Positions 1 through 11,556 of a stretch of DNA of 64,000 nt are shown piece by piece. Each line of letters starts with the position of its first letter. Within the stretch, counting starts at the first letter, position 1. The notes beneath the pieces were generated by a model that made no database searches, was not told where the DNA came from, and saw only the letters and a list, made by a program, of their open reading frames with translations. A program made the translations under genes and the position numbers. This DNA comes from Collinsella aerofaciens (lineage in GTDB: Bacteria > Actinomycetota > Coriobacteriia > Coriobacteriales > Coriobacteriaceae), in the NCBI RefSeq assembly GCF_020181355.1, contig NZ_CP084004.1, positions 2,046,001 through 2,110,000 of the forward strand. Reading direction: 5' to 3'.

Positions 1-1139
1 CGGTCGGCCAAAGGACCGCGCAGTTTAGACCGATAGCGCTCGACCATCGCCGCCGAGCAGCGACACGGCACCTCGCGATCGCCCAAAAAGCCGCAGGGGC
101 AGGGATTGCTCGCAGCCAGCAGCTGAAAGCGCGACGGGAAGGTAAAGGCCCCGTCGACGCGTACGATCCTCACGTAGCCGCGCTCGATGGGCTGACGCAG
201 CGTCTGCAGCACGCCAGTGGGAAACTCGGCAAGCTCGTCCAAAAAGAGCACGCCGCCATGAGCAAGGCTGATCTCACCCGGGTGCACCGGGCGCCCGCCG
301 CCGATAAGGCCTGCGGTCGAAATACTGTGGTGGGGACTGCGGAAGGGGCGGTGCCCCGCCAACAAGCCATCAATGTTCTCACCCAAAACCGAATGGATGC
401 ACAGTGCCTCCTGCTGATCCTCAACGGAAAGCTCGGGCAGGATGCCGGTCATACGGCGTGCGAGCATCGTCTTGCCCGATCCCGGAGACCCGATCATGAG
501 CAAGCCGAGTTCTCCTGCCGCCGCAAGCGCCATGCCGCGTTTAGCGACTTCCTGCCCCAGCACGTCTGCATAGTCGAGCTCGGGCTCAAAGGTCGCCTCG
601 ACGCCCTCGGAATCCAAGTAGTGCCGCGCGGCATCGCCCATGCCATGGGCAAGCTGAGACAAATGATCGATGAATCCACAATCCACGCCCGCGAGTGGCA
701 CATGCTGGTCGGACCTGCCGGCGATAAAAGACAGCCCCATGTCGCGAGCCAATAGCTGAAACGCTACCTCGCCCTTGACAGGAAGCACCGTACCGTCCAA
801 GCCGAGCTCGCCGGCGATAAGGCAGCGATCGAGGTTATCACGGGGAATCTGCCCATCGGCCGCCAGAACCGCGATGGCGATGGGCAGATCAAAGCCGCTA
901 CCGGTCTTGCGAATATCGCCGGGCGCCAGGTTGACCGTAATGCCCGAGCGTGGGATCTCGAACCCGGCGGAGCGCATCGCGCAGCGAATACGACCGCGTG
1001 ACTCCATCACCTCCATACTCGGAATACCGAGCATCTGAATGCCTGGGATGCCACCGGCAAGCGAGACCTCGACCGTGACGGGAATCGCCTCGACGCCGCG
1101 GATGCAGGCCGCGTGAACGGCAAACGTCTCGAACGCCAT
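1..1139 (-). CDS. comM: YifB/ComM-family Mg-chelatase-like AAA+ ATPase (3' part beyond window)
   Basis: About 379 codons are readable without a stop before the window edge, so the C-terminus is missing. The first 170 residues look like the Lon-protease-like fold typical of YifB/ComM (VEVSLAGGIPGIQMLGIP, then NLAPGDIRKTGSGFDLPIA). A Walker A motif GSPGSGKT follows, then the Mg-chelatase signatures HRPFRSPHHSIS and LFLDELAEF, and a cysteine cluster (NPCPCGF...CRCS). In the family this hexameric helicase promotes branch migration during natural transformation. The ATG overlaps the yraN stop as TGATG, so the two are probably translationally coupled. A neighbouring dprA would be expected beyond the window. 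Confidence 0.9.
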   Translation of the reverse strand, partial: MAFETFAVHAACIRGVEAIPVTVEVSLAGGIPGIQMLGIPSMEVMESRGRIRCAMRSAGFEIPRSGITVNLAPGDIRKTGSGFDLPIAIAVLAADGQIPRDNLDRCLIAGELGLDGTVLPVKGEVAFQLLARDMGLSFIAGRSDQHVPLAGVDCGFIDHLSQLAHGMGDAARHYLDSEGVEATFEPELDYADVLGQEVAKRGMALAAAGELGLLMIGSPGSGKTMLARRMTGILPELSVEDQQEALCIHSVLGENIDGLLAGHRPFRSPHHSISTAGLIGGGRPVHPGEISLAHGGVLFLDELAEFPTGVLQTLRQPIERGYVRIVRVDGAFTFPSRFQLLAASNPCPCGFLGDREVPCRCSAAMVERYRSKLRGPLAD

Positions 1140-1624
1140 CACGACACCTGCCAATCGAACGCGTTGTACTGGTGCTCGATCTCGGCGATATGCCCGTCGC
1201 GGATGGTGACACCCACGGCATCGAAGCGAATCGCCTTGAGCGGATAATGCTCCATGAGATAGCAACTTGCGATGCGGCGGTAGCGGCGTTGCTTTTGGGC
1301 GTCCACGGCCTCCTCGGGAAAGACCCGCGTGCTGCAATCCAGCGCAACGCGTCTGGTCTTGACTTCGGCCATCACCACGACATCGTCGAGCTCATCGAGC
1401 AGCACCAGGTCGGCCTCGCCCTCGGTGCAACGATAACCCTGCTCCAGCAAGGTGTAGCCGCGCTCGTTAAAGTAGTCGATGGTGATCAGCTCGCCCAGCA
1501 TGCCCAGCTCGCGAGGACTGAGTCCCTTGATAAACTCGGGCGTCATCGCCCCGCAGTCGAGCTTGCCGTTTTCCCAACACTCCTTGAGCTGCTGCGTCTT
1601 ACTCTTTTTGCTTGCGGCACTCAT
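1139..1624 (-). CDS. YraN family protein (UPF0102, nuclease-like fold)
   Basis: The 161-residue product matches the UPF0102/YraN family: LGELITIDYFNERGYTLLEQ followed by EADLVLL and VMAEVKTR, which resemble the E-x-D-xn-E-V-K pattern of restriction-endonuclease-like folds. The biochemical role is unsettled; members often sit beside rnhB and comM/dprA, as here. I chose the ATG at 1624 because AAAGGAGA lies 4 nt upstream. An in-frame extension to 1714 has no ribosome site. The N-terminal 35 residues (KKSKTQQLKECWENGKLD) precede the usual family start and may be lineage-specific. Confidence 0.85.
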   Translation of the reverse strand: MSAASKKSKTQQLKECWENGKLDCGAMTPEFIKGLSPRELGMLGELITIDYFNERGYTLLEQGYRCTEGEADLVLLDELDDVVVMAEVKTRRVALDCSTRVFPEEAVDAQKQRRYRRIASCYLMEHYPLKAIRFDAVGVTIRDGHIAEIEHQYNAFDWQVS

Positions 1625-1722
1625 GGGGTCTCCTTTCCCGCACACTGCATTGCCCCGATGATGAGAGCACCTTTCATGCGGGTAAGTACCGGAAGCAAAC
1701 CAAAAGCTGACCAAATGCCGTC

Positions 1723-1764
1723 AAAAAACGGGCCGTACGCAGCAATGGTGTTGCATACGGCCCG
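1723..1764 (-). terminator. Rho-independent terminator after rnhB
   Basis: On the minus strand a GC-rich stem (CGGGCCGTA... pairing with ...TACGGCCCG, nearly perfect 13 bp) is followed by six T. It lies between rnhB and yraN, so yraN-comM must have its own promoter or rely on read-through. Confidence 0.85.
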
Positions 1765-1813
1765 CTACCAGCAGGTTTATAAAACCCCAGAGGTCCCTGT
1801 CTCCACAATTGAC

Positions 1814-2602
1814 CTAGAAAAGGCGCTCAGTCTGCAGAAAGTTTCCGCAAAAGCTCACGCGGTGCAGCGGACAAAGTCCATGTTTGCGAATGGCCTCGAT
1901 GTGCTCGGGGCTCGCATAGCCCTTCGACTCGGCCAGATGGTACTCGGGGTACTCGGCGTCGTACTCGACCATCATCTCGTCACGCGTGACCTTGGCCATG
2001 ATGGACGCCGCGGCGATACAGGCGATCTTGGCATCGCCCTTCACCACGTCGCGCTCATTGGGAACGGCGCCCAAGGGGTTGCCATCCATGAGGACGCAGT
2101 CGGGTTCAAGTCCCGTATCGGCCACGGCGCCCGCGACGGCAACGCGGATGGCGCGGGCCATACCCATCTCATCGATATCCTTAGGCGCGATATGGCAAAA
2201 ACCAATCGCCGTCGCCACCTCGGCAATCTTCACAGAGAGCAGCTCGCGGCGCGCCGGCGTGAGCTTTTTGGAATCGTTGATGCCCCAGACGCGCGGCTCC
2301 ATGGGAAGGCACACGGCACACACGGTTAAGGGACCCGCTACCGAGCCACGGCCCACCTCGTCGACACCAACGACCACCCCATCGCCGCCAAGCTCATGCA
2401 TAAGCTCGTACATGCCATTGACGCGCTCGCGCTCGGCAACCTCTTTGGAATGGCGTTTGAGGGCGCGTTCACAAGCCTTGATCACCTGCTGGCGCGGGTC
2501 CTCGCGATAATGCTCCACGAGGGCGGGGATCTCCTCAAACGTTGCGCTCGCCAGCTCTCCGGCAACCTGCGATGCCGAAACCGAGCTCGTCATATTGGCC
2601 AT
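1814..2602 (-). CDS. rnhB: Ribonuclease HII
   Basis: This enzyme cleaves the RNA strand of RNA-DNA hybrids and nicks at embedded ribonucleotides. The catalytic DEVGRG block is visible (Asp81, Glu82), along with GPLTVCAVCL, the later Asp in VLMDGN and the KGDAKIACIAAASIMAKVTRD segment. The C-terminus SKGYASPEHIEAIRKHGLCPLHR is typical. At 262 residues it is longer than the usual ~200 because of about 65 N-terminal residues, as in many Gram-positive RNases HII. The ATG at 2602 has AAGGAGG 7 nt upstream, better than the codon at 2620. Confidence 0.95.
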   Translation of the reverse strand: MANMTSSVSASQVAGELASATFEEIPALVEHYREDPRQQVIKACERALKRHSKEVAERERVNGMYELMHELGGDGVVVGVDEVGRGSVAGPLTVCAVCLPMEPRVWGINDSKKLTPARRELLSVKIAEVATAIGFCHIAPKDIDEMGMARAIRVAVAGAVADTGLEPDCVLMDGNPLGAVPNERDVVKGDAKIACIAAASIMAKVTRDEMMVEYDAEYPEYHLAESKGYASPEHIEAIRKHGLCPLHRVSFCGNFLQTERLF

Positions 2603-2630
2603 ACCAGGCCCTCCTTGCATGCAAATCAGA

Positions 2631-2661
2631 TAAAAAGAAGGGCCACCCGAAGGTGACCCTT
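2631..2661 (-). terminator. Rho-independent terminator after rplS
   Basis: The stem AAGGGTCACC / GGTGGCCCTT is closed by a TTCG tetraloop and followed by CTTTTT on the minus strand. It is a textbook intrinsic terminator placed between rplS and rnhB. Confidence 0.92.
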
Positions 2662-2695
2662 ACGTCCAAACGAGTGGACAGACGCTGCGATCTTC

Positions 2696-3037
2696 TTAGC
2701 GCTTCTCGGGGATGCGAGCAGCCTTGCCCACCTTGTCGCGGAGGTAGTACAGCTTGGCGCGACGGACGCGACCATGACGAACGACCTCGAGCTTGGCGAT
2801 CTTGGGGCTGTGAAGCGGGAAGGTACGCTCAACACCGACACCGAAGGACATCTTGCGGACGGTGAAGGTCTCGCGGGCACCGGCGCCGGCCATGCGGATG
2901 ACGTCGCCCTGGAAGACCTGGATGCGCTCGCGGTCGCCTTCCTTAATGCGGTAGTGAACCTTGACGTTGTCGGCGACGCGAACCTGAGGAATGTCCTCGC
3001 GGATCTGCTGACGCTCGATTGCGCGGATGTAATCCAT
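2696..3037 (-). CDS. rplS: 50S ribosomal protein L19
   Basis: The 113-residue product belongs to the bL19 family: N-terminal [20 protein letters not shown], then [23 protein letters not shown] and the C-terminal [19 protein letters not shown]19 sits at the 30S-50S interface. I chose the ATG at 3037, 7 nt after AAGGA; a TTG two codons upstream is less likely. In many bacteria rplS follows trmD. Here it is a separate transcript about 8 kb from trmD, with its own promoter and terminator. Confidence 0.97.
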   Translation of the reverse strand: MDYIRAIERQQIREDIPQVRVADNVKVHYRIKEGDRERIQVFQGDVIRMAGAGARETFTVRKMSFGVGVERTFPLHSPKIAKLEVVRHGRVRRAKLYYLRDKVGKAARIPEKR

Positions 3038-3061
3038 GTGCAATTCCTTACTCTTCTAGAG

Positions 3062-3085
3062 GTGCCGTACCACTCTGGCCGGCAC
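3062..3085 (-). promoter_or_regulatory. Hairpin in rplS 5' leader
   Basis: The leader contains GTGCCG and CGGCAC separated by 12 nt, about 25 nt upstream of the start codon. Ribosomal protein leaders often carry autoregulatory structures. That this one binds L19 is only inference. Confidence 0.35.
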
Positions 3086-3106
3086 GTAGTTGAACAAACG
3101 TATTCG

Positions 3107-3134
3107 AGTATACACGCGCGGGTTTCTGCTGCAA
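3107..3134 (-). promoter_or_regulatory. Sigma70-type promoter for rplS
   Basis: On the minus strand TTGCAG, a 16-nt spacer and TATACT lie about 70 nt upstream of rplS. Confidence 0.6.
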
Positions 3135-3180
3135 GAACAATTTTTTACGCAGACAAAAAGACAAAACCCGCACATGATAA

Positions 3181-3208
3181 CCGTCCGCCTCACGAATGAG
3201 ACGGACGG
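3181..3208 (-). terminator. Hairpin downstream of ppdK, probable terminator
   Basis: A 12-bp stem (CCGTCCG-TCTCA / TGAG-CGGACGG) with a TTCG loop ends 40 nt after the ppdK stop. The T-run that follows is weak (TTATCATG), so termination may be partial. Confidence 0.6.
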
Positions 3209-3248
3209 CATGAAGGGGGGGCTACGTTAGGCGTCTGAACCCAAAACG

Positions 3249-5999
<2,751 letters not shown>

Positions 6000-6121
6000 G
6001 ACACTTCCCCTTCCATGCGCTCTCGCGCACGACCGTGGTAACGAATCGACCCGCCGAATGCGGGCCGTGAGGGAACTATACGGCGGGTTTTGGGCAGGCT
6101 TGAGCAGAGGGTGCGCGGTTT

Positions 6122-6161
6122 GGTAAACGTGCTAAAACTGGCGGTAAACGGTAGGTAAAGG
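6122..6161 (-). repeat. Three helically phased direct repeats in ppdK leader
   Basis: GGTAAACG at 6122 and 6143 and GGTAAAGG at 6154 (plus-strand reading) start 21 and 11 bp apart, that is two turns and one turn of helix. An inverted half (TTACC) follows at 6165. They lie just downstream of the candidate ppdK promoter. The arrangement suggests binding by a multimeric regulator, but no regulator is identified. Confidence 0.4.
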
Positions 6162-6177
6162 TGGTTACCTTATGAAG

Positions 6178-6205
6178 ATACCACTGCAATAAAAAAGCAG
6201 GTCAA
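6178..6205 (-). promoter_or_regulatory. Candidate promoter for ppdK
   Basis: On the minus strand TTGACC, a 16-nt spacer and TGGTAT. This would give a leader of about 170 nt containing the phased repeats. Confidence 0.35.
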
Positions 6206-6249
6206 GTGCGATGTTTTTGCTAAATCGCTTTATCAAAATGCTACTACTA

Positions 6250-7116
6250 TTAGGTGCGACGGGCGGCGCGGCGGGCACGGGCTTCTTGGATTTCCTCCAA
6301 GTGGCTAATGATCTCGGCAGCGCTTTCCTCGATGGCCTTGCCGTCGGTACGCACCACAAAGCAGCCTAGGCGTTTCATGAGGGCACGAGCTTCCTCAAGC
6401 TCGCTGCGCACGCTCTCGGGCTCGGCATAGGAGCCGGCAACGGCACGAGCGTAGTCATCGCCCAAGCGGCTATCGCGAATTTCGGAAATCACATCGACGG
6501 TCGAAATCAGGCCGAACAGGCGCATCGGGTCGACCTCGTAAATCGACTTCGGCGGCTCCATGCCATGGGCCAACGGAACATTGGCAACCTTGTAGCCCTG
6601 ATAAGCCAGATACATCGACAGCGGCGTCTTGGACGTGCGCGATACGCCCAGCAGCACGATATCGGCACCCGACAAATCGTCGCAACCGCGCCCGTCATCG
6701 TGCTCAACGAAATATTCCATGGCCTCGATACGATGGAAATAGCGGTCATCGGTCCTGTGAATCACGCCCGCGACGCCTTTGGGCGGCACACCGATGAGCG
6801 ACGATAGCACGGCGAGCGTCGGACCGATCAGGTCGACCGAACGGATATGCAGCATGCCCAGGTAATCGAGCACGCGGGCGCGAAGCGCCGGATCGACAAT
6901 GGTGTGAAACACGGCAATATCGCGATGGTCGGCATCGACGCGCGGGCCCACAAACGACTCCACCTGCTCCACCGAGGTCACCTTGGGCAGGCGCAACAAA
7001 CGAAAAGCCCCTTCATCAAATTGCCCGGACGCCGCAAGCACCACCTCACAAGCGGTATCACCGAGCGAGTCGGAGATAACGATAACGGTGGGACGAGCGG
7101 TGACCGGGCAATCCAT
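6250..7116 (-). CDS. yqfL: PPDK regulatory protein (bifunctional kinase/pyrophosphorylase, DUF299)
   Basis: This family inactivates PPDK by ADP-dependent phosphorylation of the threonine next to the catalytic histidine, and reactivates it by Pi-dependent phosphorolysis. The family start VIVISDSLGDTACEVV is present, and the P-loop-like motif GVSRTSKT lies at residues 157-164 followed by PLSMYLA. The length of 288 residues is normal. The start at 7116 has AAAGGAG 7 nt upstream. It sits 34 bp after glyS and directly upstream of its presumed substrate ppdK. The glyQ-glyS-yqfL neighbourhood is also known in Firmicutes. Confidence 0.95.
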   Translation of the reverse strand: MDCPVTARPTVIVISDSLGDTACEVVLAASGQFDEGAFRLLRLPKVTSVEQVESFVGPRVDADHRDIAVFHTIVDPALRARVLDYLGMLHIRSVDLIGPTLAVLSSLIGVPPKGVAGVIHRTDDRYFHRIEAMEYFVEHDDGRGCDDLSGADIVLLGVSRTSKTPLSMYLAYQGYKVANVPLAHGMEPPKSIYEVDPMRLFGLISTVDVISEIRDSRLGDDYARAVAGSYAEPESVRSELEEARALMKRLGCFVVRTDGKAIEESAAEIISHLEEIQEARARRAARRT

Positions 7117-7150
7117 GCGGGGCTCCTTTTGCGCTTACGCGCAGGCTGGC

Positions 7151-9247
7151 TTACTTTTTACGAGCAAGCTCACCGATGTTGGCGATGCCGGAGAAAACGG
7201 CCTCGAAGCGGTTGAGCAGCTTAAGGCGATTATCGCGGAGCTGCTCGTCCTTGTCCATGACCATGACCTCGTCGAAGAAACGGTCGATGGGCGCGCGCAG
7301 GGCGGCGAGGGCAGCAAATGCGGCCGGATAATCCTCGGTAGCAAGGGCGGCATCGACAGCGGTCTGAGCAGCCTCGGAGGCGTCGGCGAGCGCAAGCTCG
7401 ACCTCGCCCATCAGTCTGCGGTCGTACTCCACGCCCAGCTCGGGCTTGGAGATATGCGCGGCGCGAGCATAGGCGGTCGCAAGGTTGTCGAACGTCTCGG
7501 CGTCGTTCTTGCGGGCCTCGTCGAGGGCGGCGCAGCGGGCGAAGAAGACGGACGGAGCGATGATGTGCACCGCGGAGACGGCGGCAACGGTATCGGCCGG
7601 GATCTTTTCGTCGCGGGCCATGCTCACCAGGCGGCCATGGAAGAAGTCACGAACCTGCTGGGCGACCTCGGCGGCGTCGAACTCAATGCCCTGCTCGCTA
7701 TAGAGCTCGAGGGCGAAGTCGATGAGCGACGTGGGGTCGATCGGCAGGCGGTCGCGCAGGATGTTGATGATGCCGATAGCGGCACGACGCAGCGCGTAGG
7801 GGTCCGAAGAGCCGGTCGGGGGCTCGCCGATGGCAAAGATACCGGCGATGGTATCGAGCTTGTCGGCACAGGCCACGATGCAGCCAGCGGTGCCCTCGGG
7901 CAGCTCGTCACCGGCAAAGCGAGGACGATAGTGATCGCGAATAGCATGAGCGACCTCGTCGTTCTCCCCCATCGCGATGGCGTAGTAACCGCCCATCACG
8001 CCCTGCTGGCTCGTGAACTCGACGACGGCGTTAGACACCAGGTCGGCCTTGCACAGGTGCGCGGCGCGAGCAGCGTCGGCGGCCAGGTGGGCGCCCAGAT
8101 GGGCCTCGCGAGCGATGGCAAGCGCGAGTTGCTCAATGCGCTCGGACTTGGCGAGCACGCTACCGAGCTTCTCCTGGAAGGCGACCTTGGCCAGACGCTC
8201 GCGGAACTCGTCGAGGGAGATCTTCAGGTCCTCCTCGTAGAAGAACTTGGCGTCGTCCAGACGGGCGCGCACGACGCGCTCGTTGCCGTCAATCACGCGC
8301 TCGGCATTCTCGGGCTTGCTGTTGGAAACGACCACGAACTCACGCGTGAGCTTGCCCTCGCCGTCATAGATCGGGAAGTAGCGCTGGTTGGTGAGCATGG
8401 ACTCGCAGATAATCTCGTGCGGGACCTTGAGGAACTCCTCATCGAAGGTACCGACGAGCACCGTCGGCCACTCGCAGAGGTTAATAACCTCCTCGAAGAC
8501 CTTCTTGGGCGTATCGACATGGCAGCCGGGACGGGCGGCCTCGACCTCGGCGATACCGGCGAGGATGGCCTCACGACGGCGCTCGGCAGAAAGCACGCCG
8601 GCGTCCTCGAGCACCTGCTCGTAAACGGCGGGGCTGGCAACCACATGGTCACCAGGGCCAAGTACGCGATGACCGCGCGTGGTGTTGCCACTCGTCACGT
8701 CGGCAAACGACACGGGCACAACATCCTCGCCCAGAAGGCAGCAGATCCAACGGACCGGACGCACGAACGTCGCGTGCTCGTGGCCCCAGCGCTGGCTGCG
8801 GTAGTTGGGCCACTGCAGGCCGGCGATGGTCTTCTCGCACAGAGCAGTCAGAATCGGCGTAGCCGGTGCGGAGGGAATATTCTTCTCGGCGAACACATAC
8901 TCGCGACCGTCGGTGTCCTCGCGACGGACCAGGTCCTCGGCAGCCACACCGCACTTGCGGGCAAAGCCCTGGGCGGCCTTGGTGGCGTTACCGTCAGCGT
9001 CGAAGGCAATGTTGGCCGCGGGGCCACGCTTGACCTCGTGAACCTCATCGGTCGCGGTGGCGACGTTAGCCACGAGCGCAGCCAGGCGACGCGGGCTCGA
9101 GATCACGCGGACCTCGCCGTGGGCCAGACCGGCCTCGTCGAGACCCTTGGCGATCATGGTGCCAAGCTGCTTGACGGCATTGTTCAGCGGCGCGGAGGGC
9201 ATCTCCTCCGTACCGATCTCAAACAGGAAATCCTTAGCGTCTGCCAT
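7151..9247 (-). CDS. glyS: Glycyl-tRNA synthetase beta subunit
   Basis: Beta chain of the alpha2beta2 bacterial glycyl-tRNA synthetase, contributing tRNA recognition. The 698-residue product starts with FLFEIGTEEMPS and contains RWGHEHATFVRPVRWI, CESMLTNQRYFPIYD and the GSSDPYALRRAAIGI segment near the middle, all family hallmarks. The HD-like domain and C-terminal anticodon-binding domain (FFDEVMVMDKDEQLRDNRLK) follow. It starts 3 nt after the glyQ stop, so the two subunits are co-translated. Confidence 0.97.
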   Translation of the reverse strand: MADAKDFLFEIGTEEMPSAPLNNAVKQLGTMIAKGLDEAGLAHGEVRVISSPRRLAALVANVATATDEVHEVKRGPAANIAFDADGNATKAAQGFARKCGVAAEDLVRREDTDGREYVFAEKNIPSAPATPILTALCEKTIAGLQWPNYRSQRWGHEHATFVRPVRWICCLLGEDVVPVSFADVTSGNTTRGHRVLGPGDHVVASPAVYEQVLEDAGVLSAERRREAILAGIAEVEAARPGCHVDTPKKVFEEVINLCEWPTVLVGTFDEEFLKVPHEIICESMLTNQRYFPIYDGEGKLTREFVVVSNSKPENAERVIDGNERVVRARLDDAKFFYEEDLKISLDEFRERLAKVAFQEKLGSVLAKSERIEQLALAIAREAHLGAHLAADAARAAHLCKADLVSNAVVEFTSQQGVMGGYYAIAMGENDEVAHAIRDHYRPRFAGDELPEGTAGCIVACADKLDTIAGIFAIGEPPTGSSDPYALRRAAIGIINILRDRLPIDPTSLIDFALELYSEQGIEFDAAEVAQQVRDFFHGRLVSMARDEKIPADTVAAVSAVHIIAPSVFFARCAALDEARKNDAETFDNLATAYARAAHISKPELGVEYDRRLMGEVELALADASEAAQTAVDAALATEDYPAAFAALAALRAPIDRFFDEVMVMDKDEQLRDNRLKLLNRFEAVFSGIANIGELARKK

Positions 9248-9250
9248 GGC

Positions 9251-10162
9251 TTACGCCACCTCGCCTTCCTGATCGGCATTCTCGTTGACTTCGGCGACCT
9301 CGGCCATATAGGCCTCGCAGCACGCCTTAGCGACAGCGCGGACGCGCAGGATGTAGTTAGCGCGCTCGACCGCGGACAGGGCGCCACGGGCATCGAGCAG
9401 GTTGAAGGCGTGGCTGCACTTCATGACGCAGTCATATGCCGGCAGCGGCAGCTTGCGCTCCAGGCAGGAGTGGCACTCGGCCTCGTAGTCGTCAAACTTC
9501 TGACGCATCATCTCGACGTTGGCGACCTCAAAGTTATAGGCACTGAACTCGCGCTCGTTCTCGAGGAACACGTCGCCATAGGTCATGGGCGTTCCGTCGG
9601 GCAGGTAGCTCCACACCAGGTCGTAGACGGAGTTGACGCCCTGAGCGTACATGGCAATGCGCTCCAGGCCATAGGTGATCTCGACGGGCACGGGATCGAC
9701 CTCGATGCCGCCCACCTGCTGGAAGTACGTAAACTGCGTGACCTCCATGCCGTTGAGCCAGACCTCCCAGCCAAGGCCCCAGGCGCCGAGCGTCGGGCTC
9801 TCCCAGTCGTCCTCGACAAAGCGGACGTCATGGTCGTTGGGATCCAGGCCAATGGCGGCCAGCGAACCTAGGTAGAGCTCCTGGGCGTTGACCGGCGACG
9901 GCTTGATGAGCACCTGGAACTGATAGTAGTGCTGCATGCGGTTGGGGTTCTCGCCGTAGCGGCCGTCGGCGGGACGGCGGCAGGGCTGCGCATAGCAGGT
10001 GCGCCACTCGGCGGGACCGAGCGAGCGCAGCGTGGTCGCGGTATGGAAGGTACCGGCACCGACCTCGGAGTCATAGGGCTGCATAATGACGCAGCCCTGC
10101 TCGCCCCAGTACTGCTGGAGGCGCAGGATGATGTCTTGGAAGGAAAGCGATGAAGCGTTCAT
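9251..10162 (-). CDS. glyQ: Glycyl-tRNA synthetase alpha subunit
   Basis: Catalytic class II subunit that forms glycyl-adenylate. The 303-residue product begins [20 protein letters not shown] and contains [13 protein letters not shown], the block [21 protein letters not shown] and [16 protein letters not shown], diagnostic of GlyQ. It lies 59 bp downstream of lepB. That gap is too short for a T-box riboswitch, so glycine control of that type is absent at this site. Confidence 0.97.
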   Translation of the reverse strand: MNASSLSFQDIILRLQQYWGEQGCVIMQPYDSEVGAGTFHTATTLRSLGPAEWRTCYAQPCRRPADGRYGENPNRMQHYYQFQVLIKPSPVNAQELYLGSLAAIGLDPNDHDVRFVEDDWESPTLGAWGLGWEVWLNGMEVTQFTYFQQVGGIEVDPVPVEITYGLERIAMYAQGVNSVYDLVWSYLPDGTPMTYGDVFLENEREFSAYNFEVANVEMMRQKFDDYEAECHSCLERKLPLPAYDCVMKCSHAFNLLDARGALSAVERANYILRVRAVAKACCEAYMAEVAEVNENADQEGEVA

Positions 10163-10221
10163 GCCTCTAATATCCCCTCGTCGAAACGATTACACGGTTA
10201 GGTACTGTACTATAGCGGTTT

Positions 10222-10785
10222 TTAGTCGATAGCGCCGATGCGGTTGAGCGGCCAGTAGCGCACAAGCGCCACAGCGATCAAATCAGAGCGATCGACGGGA
10301 CCAAAGTAGCGTGAGTCGGCAGAGTTTTCGCGGTTGTCGCCCATCACCCACACGCACCCGTCGGGAACGGTGAAGGGATAGCTTACCTGAGCGCCGGGCG
10401 CTTGGACCGAAAGTGGCCAGCTCATGCCCGTCGTATAGTCCTCGTCGAGCGCTTGGCCGTCAACGACCACCTTGCCATCCTGCAGGTCGACCGTCTGGCC
10501 GGCCGTGGCAATAACGCGCTTGACAAGAACATCATGCTCGGAGGTGCCATCGGGGTTGTGAAACACCACGATATCGCCCTGCTTGACGGGCTGACCGAGC
10601 TCGAGGCTCACCTTTTGCGCCAGGATCTGGTCGCCAATCTCGATTGTGTCCTCCATAGAGCCGGTGGGCACCACAAAGGGCTCGACCACAAACGAGCGAA
10701 TCAAGAAGGTGGCGACCAGTGCGATCGCGATGACCGCGATCCACTCAAAAGCACCCCTCAACGCGGAATGTTGCGTAGGAACCAT
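10222..10785 (-). CDS. lepB: Signal peptidase I
   Basis: This membrane enzyme removes signal peptides from exported proteins. One N-terminal membrane segment lies at about residues 14-30, followed by VPTGSMEDTI with the nucleophile Ser43, VLVKRVIA with the general base Lys89, and the box GDNRENSADSR. The length of 187 residues matches Gram-positive SipS-like enzymes. I chose ATG at 10785 because AGGAG lies 5 nt upstream. A GTG at 10791 overlaps the trmD stop as GTGA and is an alternative. Confidence 0.95.
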   Translation of the reverse strand: MVPTQHSALRGAFEWIAVIAIALVATFLIRSFVVEPFVVPTGSMEDTIEIGDQILAQKVSLELGQPVKQGDIVVFHNPDGTSEHDVLVKRVIATAGQTVDLQDGKVVVDGQALDEDYTTGMSWPLSVQAPGAQVSYPFTVPDGCVWVMGDNRENSADSRYFGPVDRSDLIAVALVRYWPLNRIGAID

Positions 10786-10787
10786 TC

Positions 10788-11546
10788 TCACTCCTCGCTC
10801 TGCGAATACGAAGCGTCCAAAATCTCCTGCGCGTAAGCGCGCTCCTCGGGCGTGAGCCGCGCTGTCTCGATCAGATCGGGACGCCAGCGGCAGGTGCGCT
10901 CGATGGCGTTCTTACGACGCCAGGCATCGACCTTGGCGTGATCGCCGCTCACAAGCACCGGCGGCACGCCCTCGCCGTTGAACTCGGCGGGGCGGGTGTA
11001 CTGCGCGTACTCGAGCAGTCCTCCGTCCTCGGCGGTCGAGAATGACTCGTCCACATTGCTCATCTCGTCGCCCAGGGCGCCGGGAATCAGGCGTACGACG
11101 GCATCGGCAACGACCATAGCGGGAAGCTCGCCGCCCGTGAGCACGTAGTCGCCGATCGACAGACGCTCATAGGCATACGCATACGCGCGCTCGTCGACGC
11201 CCTCGTAGCGGCTGCACACAAACAGCAGGCGCTCACTTTTGAGCAGGCGCTCGGCCACATGCTGCGTAAAGGGCTCGCCACAGGGGGTGAAGAACACAAC
11301 CGTGGGCTTGGGACCCTCTGCGCCAATGGCCTCGATGGCCTCTGCGATAGGCTCGACCTTCATGAGCATGCCCTGCCCGCCGCCGTACGGCTCGTCATCG
11401 ACGGTACGATGGCGGTCGTGCGTCCAGTCGCGCAGGTTATACGCCTTGAAATCAAAAAGGCCGGCCTTGCGGGCGCGGCCCAAGATCGATGTGGACATGA
11501 CGGGCTCAAACATCTCGGGAAAGACCGAAAGGGTCTCGATCAGCAT
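10788..11546 (-). CDS. trmD: tRNA (guanine-N1-)-methyltransferase
   Basis: TrmD makes m1G37 from S-adenosylmethionine. Family features are the start LIETLSVFPEMFEPVMSTSILG, NLRDWTHDRHRTVDDEPYGG, the SAM-binding trefoil-knot segment CSRYEGVDERA with SIGDYVLTGGELPAM, and PHYTRP-like YTRPAEFNGEGVPPVLVSG. It contains 252 residues, a normal length. It starts 10 bp after rimM and nearly overlaps lepB, as part of the rpsP-khpA-rimM-trmD-lepB operon. Confidence 0.97.
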   Translation of the reverse strand: MLIETLSVFPEMFEPVMSTSILGRARKAGLFDFKAYNLRDWTHDRHRTVDDEPYGGGQGMLMKVEPIAEAIEAIGAEGPKPTVVFFTPCGEPFTQHVAERLLKSERLLFVCSRYEGVDERAYAYAYERLSIGDYVLTGGELPAMVVADAVVRLIPGALGDEMSNVDESFSTAEDGGLLEYAQYTRPAEFNGEGVPPVLVSGDHAKVDAWRRKNAIERTCRWRPDLIETARLTPEERAYAQEILDASYSQSEE

Positions 11547-11556
11547 GTTGTCCTCC

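Noticed and set aside
6983-9871. A very long open frame (962 codons) antisense to glyS and glyQ
   Set aside because: The protein is low-complexity (Gly, Asp, Val, Leu, His) with no domain, while the opposite strand encodes glyQS with all motifs. It is a by-product of GC-rich codon use.
10163-10221. T-box riboswitch before glyQ
   Set aside because: The gap is only 59 bp and lacks T-box and specifier elements.
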